DNA of 64,000 nt from Bradysia coprophila (GCF_014529535.1 NW_023503653.1:62001-126000); one strand, 5' to 3'. Shown: positions 44,447-56,827, numbered from the stretch's first letter. Numbers and translations are program-made. The notes: a model not told the origin generated them from the sequence alone.

Positions 44447-44726
44447 TTTGATGGTATCTTTCCAACAGAATCCTTTTTGAAAAATGTACGACAGCAATTC
44501 CGACCACGAATGTGGTAGCTTTCAATACAAAATACATTTGGTTGTAGAAATTTGACCGGCTCTGAGAAACGTGAGCAGTTTATGCAAATTTCGTTAAACT
44601 GTTCAATTTTCTCAGAGCTGGTCAAACGGATACAACCAAGTGTATTTTCTGTTGAAAGCTAACACATCCGTGGTAGGAAATGCGGCCGTACATTTATCAA
44701 AAAGGATTCTGATGGAAAGATATCAT
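44447..44726. mobile_element. Foldback element between two MITEs
   Basis: GATGGTATCTTTCCAACAGA near 44447 pairs with the segment ending near 44726, and the arms contain CATTTGGTTGTAGAAATTTGAC and CAGAGCTGGTCAAACGGATA counterparts. There is no coding potential. Confidence 0.6.
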
Positions 44727-44738
44727 TAAAAATGAAAC

Positions 44739-45185
44739 AAGAGCAAAGGAGACTTTGCAAATTTGTAGCCTACATTTGGGCTGAAGAATATTCGTTTTTT
44801 TGATGATTTCTCTGAATCAAAATCTTTTTTTGAAAAAGTAAAACTATTAAAGCGCGCAAAAATTTGTTACTTAGGAAAAATTGATTTGTGGGAGATAACT
44901 TATCCCATTTGGAGAAACCTTTGCAGATTGTGTAAGATAATGTAATCTGCACAGATTTCTCCATGTGAGTTAAGTTATGACTCACAAACCAATTTTTCCT
45001 TCTAAAAGGAACGCGTTTTTGCGTGCTTTCTTTTTTGGCCCGTTATACGGCCTAAATCGCATTGGTAAATCATCTGGAAATATCAATATATTTTTCAAAA
45101 AAAAGATTTTGGTTCAGAGAAATCAACAAAAAACGAATATTTTTCCTCCTAAATGTAGGCTACTTTGCAAAGGGTCCAACTGCTT
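44739..45185. mobile_element. piggyBac-like palindromic MITE, copy 3
   Basis: Same family as 37615 and 43969; the right end GGGTCCAACTGCTT is followed by TTAA (45186-45189). The left GAGCAAAGG end has lost the TTAA. The central insert resembles that of copy 2. Confidence 0.7.
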
Positions 45186-45309
45186 TTAAGTAAAAATCAA
45201 GCCTCAGGATGGAACCAAAAGATTGTTATCATCTCAAAGATTTGTGGAAATCCTTTTTTCGGTGAGTTGCTAAAGCTCGCTGACTATGCTGCCGTGGTGA
45301 GCCAAAAAA

Positions 45310-45405
45310 TGTTTGAGGAGCTTTCGAAAGCGTTGAGCTACTTTTGGATGCCATTGGAAAGTGGAATATTTCAGTGGAATACAAAAGAAGCTTAAGGTTC
45401 TAGAA
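45310..45405. repeat. Diverged copy of the foldback at 6250
   Basis: GAGCTTTCGAAAGCGTTGAG and an inverted GAAGCTTAAGGTTCTAGAAAGC bound it, with a TGCCATTGGAAAGTGGAAT centre as in 6250-6366. Confidence 0.55.
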
Positions 45406-45861
45406 AGCTTTTTTAAAGCAAAGACACAAATAAAATAAGGTGTTTCGACTGAACACGGAAATACGAAAAATTGTGTGAATCTCAAACGTAAATATTCTTC
45501 AATTCGGAACACTAAATTATAGCTTAAAAAGGCTTAAATTTTTGGGAATAAGTTATCCGAAATAAAAAAGGTCTTGAAAATGGTCAGTGGAACCTTTTTG
45601 CGGTAAAGCCGAGTATACGTTGAAATGAAAGTTTGATACAAAATGTCTGTCAAAATTTTCAGTTCGTGTGGAGAAAGGTCACTGACTGGTTTTATACTTG
45701 ACTAAGTATTTGTGGTCTATAAATGTGTGGAAACGAGTAATCAGTAAGCACTCACATCGAAAACTTAGCGGAGAAAAATATCGAAAGCTGAATGTCGGTA
45801 CCAGCTAATTTCCATGACCAATTTAAACTTTTCATAATCTATACCAGCAGCTCCAACAAAA

Positions 45862-45867
45862 TTTATT
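45862..45867 (-). terminator. Poly-A signal for PAM16
   Basis: AATAAA on the minus strand, 61 bp beyond the PAM16 stop. Confidence 0.55.
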
Positions 45868-45927
45868 GATATCCGTTAATGTTCTGTGTGTATCTACAAA
45901 TGAAGATTTCTAAATTTTTAGCGCGTT

Positions 45928-46380
45928 TCAGTTTGATTTCTCCTCTTCATTCGGCGGTTTTTTTTTCTGTCGTTCTGCCAATTCTTGGTCTATCCGTTCT
46001 TTAGCTCGGAACACCTTGGATTGTAAGTAGAACGAGCCACCTTTTGACTTATCATTCACATTAAATAAATGTTCGTAATTCTTATTCACTTTCTCTGCGT
46101 CGTTTAAGTCGTTCAGATTCAATATCTGTTGTGCTTCGTCTAACGTAATGCCTGTCATAAAACGAAAATTGCTGATTGCATTACGAAAACCGAATAAAAA
46201 TAATTTCGCATTCTAACCAGAGCGTGCATTAGTTGCAGCACGTTGATTTCCTTGTTGACCGCCACCAGCCCGTTTGGCCGCTTCTTGTGACGCAGCATAT
46301 TCTTGCTTCAATGCCCGTCCAAAAGCTCTAGCAACGGCCTGACCGCCAAGGACGATAATTTGTGCTAAATATTTTGCCAT
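45928..46380 (-). CDS. Pam16: PAM16/Magmas (Tim16), mitochondrial import motor subunit
   Basis: Exons 46380-46218 and 46151-45928 join in frame to 128 residues, the normal length. [20 protein letters not shown] is the conserved N-terminus. The degenerate J-like domain follows ([14 protein letters not shown] ... [32 protein letters not shown]) and lacks the HPD motif as expected; the tail is basic/acidic. PAM16 pairs with PAM14 at the TIM23 channel and restrains its stimulation of mtHsp70. The single short intron (66 bp) has standard sites. Confidence 0.95.
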
Positions 46381-46880
46381 AGAATTTTGGTGATTTGTAA
46401 CGAATGGTATTTATCCAAACTTATCCAAAGTGGATGTAATTAAATTCCAAGTGATTAAGCACTTAAACGACGCAAATTACAATAGTTGTATCACTTATTA
46501 CAACATCACACCATCACACCATCAATAACAAACCAACTAACCTCAATGTTATGACACTGACGAATGACATGAGTGACACTCATTGAGTGACAGTTTTTAA
46601 AATTTAATGTTGTGTATTTTAGTTCGGAGCTGCCGGTATGGAGCTGCAATAGAGTTAGGTTATGGAACCCAAGGTATTTTTATCGAATAAAGCATATTTA
46701 GTAGTGACTTAGTTCACTAATAGAAGCTTTTAAATTCGTTCAGTTTTTTCCCAGTCTTTGTATTGTATGCGCAAAAAAAAATCCTCAACTGCTGATACAA
46801 TGTATATGTGGTATATGTGTACATGTGTAAAGCTGTCAGATTTTCTGTGCATATAAAATAGAAATATATAAACAAAGGAC
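46381..46880. other. PAM16 upstream region
   Basis: CATCACACCATCACACCATC and ATGACATGAGTGACACTCAT-like short repeats occur here; no gene is seen. It presumably holds the PAM16 promoter. Confidence 0.4.
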
Positions 46881-47002
46881 ATGAGTTCCGCAAAAAATAA
46901 AATTAAACGGGGAAAAGCCGATAACAATAAAAATTACGTTCAAGAGAAATCAGCGCGCGAACGTAAATTATCACCACATACAAAAAAATTAGAAGGAGCA
47001 TA
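46881..47002 (+). pseudogene. Basic open frame broken by a MITE, status unclear
   Basis: ATG at 46881 opens MSSAKNKIKRGKADNNK and 24 more host codons up to the TA at 47001, where the MITE begins; a stop follows inside the MITE. Reading across the empty site (TA joined to 47411) leaves the frame open for about 46 further codons. No family is recognised and no splice sites were established, so this may be a small disrupted gene or chance. Confidence 0.25.
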
Positions 47003-47408
47003 CACGGAAAAAAAAGATTTGGAAAGAATTGTTTGCTAGAAATATATTTATAGTTGTGACAAATATATTTATATTTGTCACAAAATTTCAGGTAATTTGC
47101 TTGTCACAATTATATTTAATTATTTGTGACAAATTATTTCAAAATATATTAGTTACAAATATATAAATATTTGTAGCAAATATGTAAATATTTGTTACAA
47201 ATATATTTAATTATTTATGACGAATTATTAAAAAAATATTTGTGGCAAATAATTAAATATATTTCGGACAAATATTTATATATTTGTAACGAATATAGTT
47301 CATTATTTGCTACAAATATTTATCTAATATATTCGCCACAAATATTTATATATTCGATACCAATTTTTTACATTAAATTGGTATTGAATATTTCTTTTTT
47401 TTTCCGTG
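47003..47408. mobile_element. AT-rich TIR MITE (CACGGAAAAAAAA ends)
   Basis: CACGGAAAAAAAAGA at 47003 and TCTTTTTTTTTCCGTG ending 47408 are inverted, with TA on both sides (47001-47002 and 47409-47410). The core is a degenerate repeat around TTTGTGACAAATATATTTA that can fold on itself many times. Confidence 0.8.
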
Positions 47409-47410
47409 TA

Positions 47411-48522
47411 CAATTTGTTGATATCCATCATCCACGAATCTCTGGTCAAAATTTTGAGGAGCACAATAAAGAATTTGTTATTCTGTTCACTCAGCATTCG
47501 TGCATCCGCGAATCGCACATTTCTTTCTCTTCCATTCATTTCTTGAAACTTGTTTCTTTTTGCTGTTTAGTTTAATTTTATTTGTTGTTATTATGTTTGG
47601 AAGAAAAAATAATATTAAAATTATTAGATGTCATGAAATGTCAACAATTCCCAAATTGTCCCTTTCAGTGTTGCGATAAAAATTTGACCGAAAATAACGA
47701 AACAAAGAATGAACGTGCAAAATAAGAAATGAATATTTAATGAGAAAAAATTGCTGTTATCAGTTTCAGTAATGAGCATCATTGTTCGTACATTTATAAT
47801 TTACTTTTCGGAATAATTTTATGAATGGAAAACTAAGTTTTAAATACAATAAAAAAAAATTTAATCGAACTCAACGATCTAGCAGCACTGCAACCAAATC
47901 CTTCGATAAAGAGTAGTGTTATGTCGAAAAAAAAATCTGATTCTTGTGCAACAGTTGTGTTTTTAAAATTTAATTAATTTAATTTAAAAAAAAATACGCA
48001 CATTTGGGGCATTTAAAGTACACAAAGCCTATTTTCATCCTCATATCTACAACTTCTTTCGAAACCCCCCAACTCTATTGGAATTGATTTTTGAGTGAAT
48101 GAGGTGCTCAATGACCTGAGAATAAACTTGAACTTGAATGAATGAGAACATCATGAATTAGGGTGATTCAACGCAGCATTAGTTATATACAGACCCAGAC
48201 CCTTCTCGCTTTCTATTTTTAGTTTTCCAGCGGGAACTTTTGTCGGGAATTTTCAAATATGCTTCGCTCCTGACTGACATAATGTTTTTGCATTGGAAAC
48301 TTATGTGATAAACATTTCCCTACATAAAAAAGTTCATACCTCTAACCTCGATGAAGTTTCAGCTTTTGCATTTTTTTTTTAAATTTGACATCACTGCTAC
48401 GGCGGCTCCCAACCTGACAGAAACGTGCAAACAAAATAAATCCGCCAAATTGTATCTATTACCTTCGCATGTTCGATGTTTTGTTTTTAATTGAATTTGT
48501 TAGTTTCGTGCGGTCGTAAATT
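47411..48522. other. Intergenic stretch before RFC1
   Basis: AT-rich with poly-A/T runs. No gene or element is recognised. The last 100 bp are presumably the RFC1 promoter and leader. Confidence 0.45.
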
Positions 48523-51500
48523 ATGTCGAGAGTACGAATGGCAACGAATTGCACATCTGTGATCAATTTAATTCAGTTTTTGTACATTCACAGGACATAC
48601 GTTCATTTTTCACGGTCGGTGCAAAGAAAGCGCCAACTACGCAGCCGACCAGCGATTCAAAACAAAAGAAGAAGAAATCAGTTATTGATTCCAGTGATGA
48701 GGATGATCCATCACCTTCAACGAAGATCGTGAAGTCGGTAAAAACTCCTTCTACTTCGAATAAGCGTCGCATCGTTTATTCGGACGATGATGATAATAAC
48801 ACACCGAATCGCAAGAAACCAAATCTGTCGAAACCGGTTACGTCAAAAGAACAACCAAAATTGAAGCTTGTGGAAGATGTATCCGATATGTTCGGAGATA
48901 AACCGGTGAAACGGGTCGACAAGCCAGTGGCCAACAAAACAATGACAGAGGAGGAAATAAACAGTCACTTTATGGATGACTTAGATGTTAGCGCTGTTCC
49001 TGATCTGGATGTGGATGTCAATGTGAATAAAGTAAATGGGCGACCGAAAGAAGTAGAATCGATGGATGACAGTGTGGTTGAGAGCACTCCGAAAGTAAAT
49101 AAGCAGAAGGGACGCACTGACAAGAAGACATCTGCTAAGAAAGCTTCACTGGACACGAGTAAGGCTGAACGTCCGAGGGTATTTTTTCCCGGATTTGGAT
49201 TTATTCCACGCTCTGTATTTTCTAGGCGTCCTGAGCGATGAAGATCGTCACGAACGAAAGCGACAGGCTGCAATGCTATATCAGCAATTCAAAAATAGGA
49301 GCGGTCCCTCCTTGCCAGGCAGCAAAGAAATTCCAAAGGTAAAGAGACGAACAGCCAGAAAGTAGTTGTGTCGAAGATGTGCTGTGTTTTCCCTTGCAAC
49401 AGTAAACGACGCTGTACAGTGTGACTAATATGACTAATTTGTTGCCATTTCCATTAAAGGGTAAACCGAATTGTCTCAATGGACTCACGTTTGTGCTGAC
49501 GGGTGTCTATGAATCACTAGAACGTGACGAAGCAGCTGATATAATTAAAGAATACGGGGGCAAAGTTACAACCAGTCTGTCGAAGAAAACAAGTTACATT
49601 GTCGTTGGCGAAGAGGCTGGACTAGCCAAAATAGCCAAGGCCGATGATTTGGGCACAAAGCGTTTAACTGAGGACGGATTACTTGATTTGATTCGGACTA
49701 AATCGGGACTACCGCCGAAAGAAGCTCCATCTGGCGTTTCTCCAACAAAAGGAGAGAAGTCTACCACAGCTAAAGTGAACTCCACGGACAAGACGCCATC
49801 AAAAACGTCTGCAACACCGAAAGAAATCAACGACAGCAACATTTCTCCCAAGAAAATCAAAGGAGAACGTAAAACTCCGATGAAGCAACCGAGTTCATTA
49901 ACGATTGGAGAACAGGTCAAAAAGGAGCGTACAACTCCGAAAAAGGAAGGCTCCAGTTCAGGATCTGTTCCAAGTAAGCGAACTAAAATCGAAAAGTCTG
50001 TCGACATTGCCGTCGATCGAAAGCTCAGCGAACATCAGCTGAACATAGCCAGTGTTGATAATCAAGCATGGGTTGAGAAATACAAACCGACAGACATCAA
50101 GCAGATAATCGGTCAGCAAGGGGCCGCGAGCAATGTTGTCAAGTGAGCAAACGACATGACATCTGATGCTTCGGATGATTAATTTTCCTATGTAATGAAT
50201 TCTAGGCTTCAAAATTGGTTGAGTAAATGGTACTCCAATCACGACGGCAAAAAGAAACTGCAGAAACCTAATCCGTGGGCCAAAAATGATGACGGCAGCT
50301 ACTACAAAGCGGCACTGTTGTCGGGACCTCCAGGCGTAGGTCAGTTGAATAAGAATTCCTAATACTTCAACTGTAGACTCATTGCTCTTCTTTCAGGTAA
50401 AACAACTACAGCCACTTTGGTAGCGAAGGAACTTGGATTTTATACGGTGGAAATGAACGCGTCAGACACACGATCCAAACGGCTGCTGAAAGAAGAAGTG
50501 TCGGAGCTGTTGTCGAATAAATCTCTGGCCGGATACTTTAATGGTTCCAGTAGCGCGACAACAAAGAAACACGTACTGCTTATGGATGAGGTCGATGGCA
50601 TGGCAGGCAATGAGGACCGTGGCGGAATCCAAGAGCTTATATCGCTCATAAAAGATTCGTCCATTCCCATTATATGTATGTGCAACGACCGTAATCATCA
50701 GAAAATGCGATCGCTGGTGAATTACTGCTACGATTTACGATTCAGTCGACCGCGTTTGGAACAAATTCGGGGCGCGATGTTGTCAATTTGTTTCAAAGAA
50801 AAATTCAAACTAACGCCGACAGCCATCGATGAAATCATTTCCGCTACGAACAATGACATTCGTCAAACCATTAACCATTTGACGCTAATGAGTGCCAACA
50901 ATTCGATAACTCTGTCACAGACTAAACAGGATACGGCAAAGAAAGACATGAAGCTGGGACCGTGGGATGTGGTGCGTAAAGTGTTTTCAGCCGACGAACA
51001 CAAAACCATGTCATTTGCTGACAAAGCGGATCTATTTTTCAATGACTACAGCATGGGACCGTTGTTTGTTCAGCAGAATTATTTGATTGTGGCTCCAAAG
51101 GCACCAAAGTAAGTGAGAAAAACTGACATTAATGTAGACGGCCTAACACTGTGTTCTATTGTTGCAGGGCCAGAATTCCCGCCCATGTTGCTATGACGGC
51201 TGACAGTTTGAGTCTTGGTGATCTCGTTGAAAGTCGCATTCGATCGAAAAATGCTTGGTCCATGTTACCCATTCAGGCTATGTACAGTTCCGTACTACCG
51301 GGTGAGTACATGGCCGGAAATTTTACTGGGCAAATCAATTTTCCCGCTTGGCTGGGGAAGTATTCCAAATCGACTAAACGGAAACGCATGGCACAGGAGC
51401 TTCATGATCACACCAGAATCCGGTAAGGAAGTTCAGTGTTGTTGCTTTTTGTAACCGAGGCCATGACCACAAAACTACATTCCCATTCAGCACATCCGGA

Positions 51501-51995
51501 TCGCGGCTTTCCATTCGGATGGACTATGCTCCATACTTGATTGAGAAAATCGTCAAACCACTGCGGGATCGAGGCATGGAAGGTGTTGACGAAGCGTTGG
51601 CCGTGCTGAAAGAATACCGTTTGTTGCGCGAAGACATTGATTCGTTGATTGAGTTGACAACGTGGCCAGGCAAAAAAAATCCAATGGACGCGATTGAGGG
51701 AAAAGTCAAGGCAGCTCTCACACGAGCGTACAACAAGGAGGTTACCGCTTATACGTATACAGCGACCGCTGCTGTTAAGAAAAAGAAATCGGAAAAATCA
51801 AACGATGAATTTGAGATTGGATTTGGGGAAGAAGAAGATGGAGCCGGTCCGGATGGATCTGACGAGGAGGAAAATGAAAGTGTGGAAATGGATGTTCTAA
51901 TTAAAGCCAAAAAGAAATCTACATCCACGAAAGGTACCGATGCTACAAGTGGCAGCAAGAAAGCTGGAAATAACAGTCGCAAAGCGAAGAAGTAG
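48523..51995 (+). CDS. RFC1: Replication factor C large subunit (RFC1), 8 exons
   Basis: Exons: 48523-48531, 48594-49170, 49226-49338, 49460-50142, 50206-50339, 50397-51108, 51168-51422, 51491-51995; 2988 nt, 995 residues, as in insects. The N-terminal MSRDIRSFFTVGAKK is a PCNA-binding type motif formed across the 9-nt first exon. A charged linker leads to DEDRHERKRQAAMLYQQFKN. A BRCT domain lies near residues 234-320 (CLNGLTFVLTGVYESLERDE ... YIVVGEEAG). The AAA+ core has Walker A GPPGVGKTTT near 500 split by an intron, Walker B LLMDEVDG near 565 and sensor NNDIRQ. The RFC1 C-terminal domain and a Lys/Ser-rich tail follow. RFC1 loads PCNA with RFC2-5. Only the exon 2 donor is non-standard (GTCCGA). 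Confidence 0.95.
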
Positions 51996-52045
51996 GACTT
52001 TTGGTTGATGTTTCACAGATAATTCAGAAGGAAAACGAACTTCAC

Positions 52046-52051
52046 AATAAA
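52046..52051 (+). terminator. Poly-A signal for RFC1
   Basis: AATAAA 51 bp after the RFC1 stop codon. Confidence 0.6.
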
Positions 52052-52607
52052 ATTGCTTCGTGCCAAAATAAGAGATTTTCATTTTAGCGGCAGTTAATTC
52101 CAGGTTTATATGTAACGCCGTCCACCAAGATCGTTCTCGTATTTATAGGGAGAAACTGCTTCCCTGAATGTAACCGAAGTCTTTTTCCACAACAAGCAGT
52201 GTACTTTCCGATCTCAATGGAGCATTTATAAAAACTGTTCCAATTTGACCCGTAATTATCGGTGAAGTTCCCAATCATGACAGGCAGCCACGTATTTTTC
52301 GGTAATTCTGACAAACATAGTTTTTCTTCATATCAGGGAGAGGAGCGAGAGATTTTTTTTTAGAATGGATAAATGAAAAAAGCGCGAGCGGAACGAGCGC
52401 AAAAACTGGACTAGTAAATGTCCAGACGTTCGAATTCTGTACCTTTGTTGAAATGACAAGAGGTCAGAGGAAAAAGTATGTTGACTAAAGCTAGACCATT
52501 TCAACGTTTCCGTAATAAAGAAAATTAATGATGCTTTAACCCTGAAATCGCGAGCGAAGCAAGCGAGCGAAAATTTTCGTTCTATCACTTACAGTTTAAT
52601 TTATCTA
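52052..52607. other. Intergenic stretch between RFC1 and a MITE
   Basis: A 76-codon minus frame (52084-52314) has no recognised family. From 52380 there are GCGAGCGGAACGAGCGC and GCGAGCGAAGCAAGCGAGCG blocks of the kind seen in the Helitron-like elements, so a decayed relative is possible. Confidence 0.4.
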
Positions 52608-52960
52608 TCCCAACAAAAATCTCTTCGAGAAAAGTGTGACGCAGTCTTTGAAGTACAATTTCTAAAATGAATGATATCGCTAGAGTTGACGCTTTCAGCT
52701 TCGTTACGCAAAAATTAAATTTTACACCCAATTTTAGTTCAAACAAGCTGGCTTAGTTTTTCTCATCATCTGCCAAATAATTTTTACCAAAAAAAAAATT
52801 GACTGGAAACAACCAAAATTTTACCAAAAAAATCTGCGTCGCATGTGGCAGATAAATTTTCTCAACATTTGCCACTTTGCGACGCAGATTTTTTTGGTAA
52901 AATTTTGGTTGTTTCCAGTCAAATTTTTTTTGGTAGAAATTATTTGGCAGATGATTTTTA
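52608..52960. mobile_element. One-ended TCCCAAC-family MITE with central hairpin
   Basis: The left end TCCCAACAAAAATCTCTTCG follows TA at 52606-52607. It runs through CTTTCAGCTTCGTTACGC and a large central hairpin (GACTGGAAACAACCAAAATT pairing with its complement at about 52900). It is the inverted twin of 34614-34918. The far terminus is lost. Confidence 0.75.
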
Positions 52961-53443
52961 AGGAACGATATGGTAGCCCGTGCATTTGTTAATTGCTTGA
53001 AAAAATTGAACTAAAGTGTTTCGGATTTTTATTGTCAATATTTCTATGGGAAAACACTGATCGACTTGCTTGGAGAACAGCGACCACTTGTAAGATTTCT
53101 GAGCCATGTTCTGGACATTTCCTGATTTCTGGTTTTTCATCAAAGAAAAATTGAAATGGTAGCTGTACAAGCCTTTTAAGCTGGATCATAATGAGGAGGG
53201 GTCAGCCCCAAATATTTTGTTGTTCTAAAAAGGGCCGCCGTGAAAATTGAAAACCTAAAATTTTATTCACAAATTCCACGTAAAGCAAACAAGTGAAAAA
53301 TTGGTTAAACAAACAGTATTTAATCGGCGCATCGTTAATATTGCATCAGGCTGAATTCGAATCTTACATTGTAGCATTCAGTCGAACAGAATGATTTTGG
53401 AACAAATATTTCGAACTATGAGCGACCATCCGTGCGTCGTCTT
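52961..53443. other. UNC-50 3' flank
   Basis: Minus-strand AATAAA at 53263-53268 lies about 175 bp beyond the UNC-50 stop. Nothing else is recognised; the frames at 52958-53189 minus are not supported. Confidence 0.45.
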
Positions 53444-54428
53444 TCACAGCACACGATAATGATAAAAGTTCATGAACGTTACCGTCACATTCCATCCAAT
53501 GATTAGCGTAACAAGGTAAAACAAAAAGACTAGCGTCACTGGAGCCAGCAAAATTCTGGTGTTTTTCAGGAACGGGATGCAATTGTACCCGAGAAAGGTA
53601 ATGTAAATGTAATAGCTCAGCGCCATCAACCAAATGGTATTTCCCAAAAATCTGGAAATCAGCCAATCCTGTCTGATTAGACCTGGTCGGAATAGATGCA
53701 ACAATGGATCAATGATCGCGGACCGAAAACCCCGTCACAACATCAATGACTTACCGTTGTAGAAAAACAGCTGAATGAAATGTAACAGCATCAGTGGTGG
53801 AAAGAATGCATTCAAATGTACGTCGAAGGAATAGCCCCATTCAACGTCCGAATCGAGAATTTGACTGCTGCGTAAGTACTTGTTGGTAAATATCCACAAA
53901 ATGGTTGCGACAACGAAACCAGCCAGTAGAAAGTCGACAATGACCACGTAGAACAAAAAGTAGATACTTTGACCTATGGATAGACTGAGGGTCCAGGCGA
54001 ATCCCAATGACGTAACTGCAAACATAACTTTGTTGTCATTTCACGGTAACTATTGCATTTTGTTCAACTTACCACAAAGACAGACAATTAGAAGAACCAG
54101 AAACGCAGGATCGTCTCGTGCAAATTGGGATTTTGTCTCTGAAATCGGATTCGGGTTGTGATATTTAACCGTGAAAATGCACAGCGTTTCCCTTACGTTT
54201 TCTATAGTTAAAATTCCTGTAAACTTTTTGCGGTGACACAAACAAGTAGAGCATTTGCCATAGTGCGAACTCGAAGTCCATTTGATCGAATTTCAGCAGT
54301 CTTCGTAAATATTTGTAACTTTTTGTTGTTGCGGACAGACATGATCTGGATGTGTTTGCTGGTGGTGGCAAAGGTGACGCACTACCGTACGCGCTGTAAG
54401 ACGGTGTTGGGGATGTTGGTGGTTTCAT
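53444..54428 (-). CDS. unc-50: UNC-50 family Golgi membrane protein
   Basis: Exons 54428-54197, 54138-54073, 54015-53755 and 53682-53444 join in frame to 265 residues, the family's usual size. Landmarks are KYLRRLLKFDQMDFEFALWQM, SPQKVYRNFNY, TKSQFARDDPAFLVLL, DVEWGYSFDVHLNAFFP, GNTIWLMALSYYIYITFLGY and the C-terminal FYHYRV. Five or so hydrophobic spans match a multi-pass Golgi protein. UNC-50 is required for trafficking of specific nicotinic receptors in nematodes, and its yeast relative GMH1 interacts with ARF-GEFs. All introns are 56-72 bp with GT-AG ends. The N-terminal 35 residues are Pro/Ser-rich and not conserved. Confidence 0.95.
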
Positions 54429-55153
54429 TTCTGTTGCACTTTAAAAAAAAATTGTTTTAATCAAAACCAAGTGTTCACAGTCATTCCTGTCATTCCGCTC
54501 AATATTATTGATGATTCGTTGACGTTTTCAATAATCACTTTTCTGACATTTCTTCAGTTGAGTAGTTGAAATACAGATGGCTTTCGTTGTCTTACCTTTT
54601 CTGTACTGTTTTTGCTTCCCTCTCTCCTTCCTCTCTATCATTTTGTTGTTTGTTTTGCTTCTGCTTGGCAGAGTTACAATGTCTAATCTGGGGAGTTTAT
54701 ACTGAAAAGCGTATGGTTCTATAAAGTAGTAAATCGTTAGTTATATCAGCACGATCTTGTATTTTCTCCACTCAAATGCGATGAGAAGATGGCGTTTTGT
54801 TGATGCTATCTCTCTAATGACAGTTCAAGTGAGAAAATTTGGATTTTCTCAACTCTTGTTTTTCCCGTGTGGCCAGAGAAATGATAAGTTGGCACTCCTG
54901 TGGCGAGATAGAAGGAATGACAGTTGACTCCTGTGGGAGAGAATTTCATACAAGATTGGTTCCATTCACTCCCATAGTAGCCAACTGTCATTCACCACAT
55001 GTTCGTTCTATCTATGGTTTGGCTTTAAAACTTTTAATTTTGAATTATCAGCGGTCTTACAGCTTGAATTGCTGTCCTAACTTTCGCCATTGCTGGAATT
55101 TCCTATTTTCTCCTCTTGGTAAACAAATAACAATTTTATCACATACGCGCGGT
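54429..55153. other. UNC-50 upstream region, no other gene seen
   Basis: A pyrimidine-rich stretch (TTCCCTCTCTCCTTCCTCTC at about 54614) may be promoter-proximal. Frames at 54806-55156 are unsupported. Confidence 0.4.
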
Positions 55154-56641
55154 TAGAGGTGTGCGCCGATCTTAAAATAGTCGGCGGCGGTGCGCCGACT
55201 AGTAAGGGATCGGCGGCGGCGCGCCGGGAGAAATTTATAGTCGGCGGCGGTGCGCCGATCGGCGCGCCGATAAATTTACAAAAAATCTAAACTTTCGAAA
55301 ATAATGCAAAAAAAATTTGAAAAAGCGTGAAAGGGGAATCAACTGAGACATATCTCACCTTTTATATTTTGAATGTACAATCACTGACCTATTAATTTTA
55401 AAAACATCTAATTTAATGAATCCAAGAATGATTAGTGAGTTTGCGTAAATGACATATAAGCTATAAGTCAACTTATAAGTTAGAAATTTTAAGTCACATC
55501 TTCATACTAGATGTTCTGCAGGTTTCTTATTTCCAACTTATAATTTATGTCATTTACGCAAACTCACTACTGTTATCTAACGATTTATGCAATAACCGTT
55601 CCCGTTGCCTTTAGTCCATCTTCGATGTAGGAGTGAGATCGTAGTAGAAGATTTTCGCAAATAAGAGATTTAGATAAACCTAAATTTATAAGTAATAAGT
55701 GTATAGACTACGCCAAAATGATTTTTTTCCCAAATTTTTTACATAAAGCAGCTAAAAATTGAAAATAAAGATATCCGTGTCTCGTCTTTTGACGAAAAAA
55801 CTTGAAACCGGAAAGATTTTCCACTGTATAAATTCCTGAAACATGTGATTTGCGCCATTTTCCACCCAAATTCCACATAAGGTCTTAAGTTTGCCACTTT
55901 ACAATTACAGTAGTATTCACCCAGTTTTGACTGATTCACTGAATTTTGTTCTTCCTCTTATCTGCATCAACAGACAATAAGAGAAACGTCGTCTGCCGCG
56001 CTCCATTCCATTGCACAGAAAATAGAGTAACGTACCCAAGGTTTCACGTTAAGTAAGGATACATAAAAGATAGATGATGTTTCGACCTCGGGTATCGATG
56101 GCAGTCCCAGGCCAGCGTGATCTGACCATCCTCAGTTGTATCCATCGATACCCTTCCCAAGACAGCAGCAAACGTTTTCTTTGGACTAGTATTTAAAAAT
56201 TTGAATAAAACACTTGCATCAGTAGATGGAAATAGGATACGTTATAGAAAGCTACTTCGAAGATAACCCTATCGTAGCATCAGAAACAAAATCACCGTCG
56301 TACAGTGCAAGTAAAAAGAAAAACCCAAGTTCCAACAAAAAACTCCTTTCTACGCAAATAGAAACATAGCAGCATATAGAAACCTGACTTATAAATTTAG
56401 AGGTATAAATATTTGCTAAAACCTTGTACTCAGGCATACACTTTTGTATAGATTTTTCAATTTAAGTTTATATTGCCTCCCATTAAAATGGCTGAAAGCA
56501 CTAAACGTATAAAATTTCGGCGCGACGAAAATACAATCGGCGGCGGCGGCGGCGTGAGCTATTATTTTTCGGCGGCGACGCGCCGAAAATTTAGCAAAAA
56601 ATCGGCGGCGCGCCGGCGTAAAATCGGCGGTGCACACCTCT
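55154..56641. mobile_element. hAT-like element with GC-rich ends (TAGAGGTGTGC), copy 2
   Basis: The left end TAGAGGTGTGCGCCGAT and the right end GGTGCACACCTCT(A) are inverted. ACGCGCGGT flanks both sides (55145-55153 and 56642-56650), an 8-9-bp duplication typical of hAT. Subterminal regions are CGGCGG/GCGCCG repeats; the 1.2-kb middle is AT-rich and non-coding. It shares only the terminal 11-12 bp with the element at 17157. Confidence 0.85.
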
Positions 56642-56827
56642 ACGCGCGGTGTTCGGATGTCAAAATTACTTACCTAGAAGTTTAATTCAAAAATTACACT
56701 TCAGGTCTATGTTGTTGTCTCGTTTTCGCTAATGTGATAAAATAGAGTACACGCTTGTCACTATCAGTCTCGGCAAGCCTCGATTCTTCGTGACAAGTGT
56801 GTAATATATATTAATTCATTGTAAATA

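Noticed and set aside
46881-47039. Resemblance of EKKDLERIV to the UTP18 N-terminus
   Set aside because: Those residues are encoded by the MITE's own terminal repeat, so the similarity is chance.
52084-52314. 76-codon minus frame overlapping the RFC1 3' UTR
   Set aside because: No recognised domain and no joining exons; kept only as an unsupported frame.
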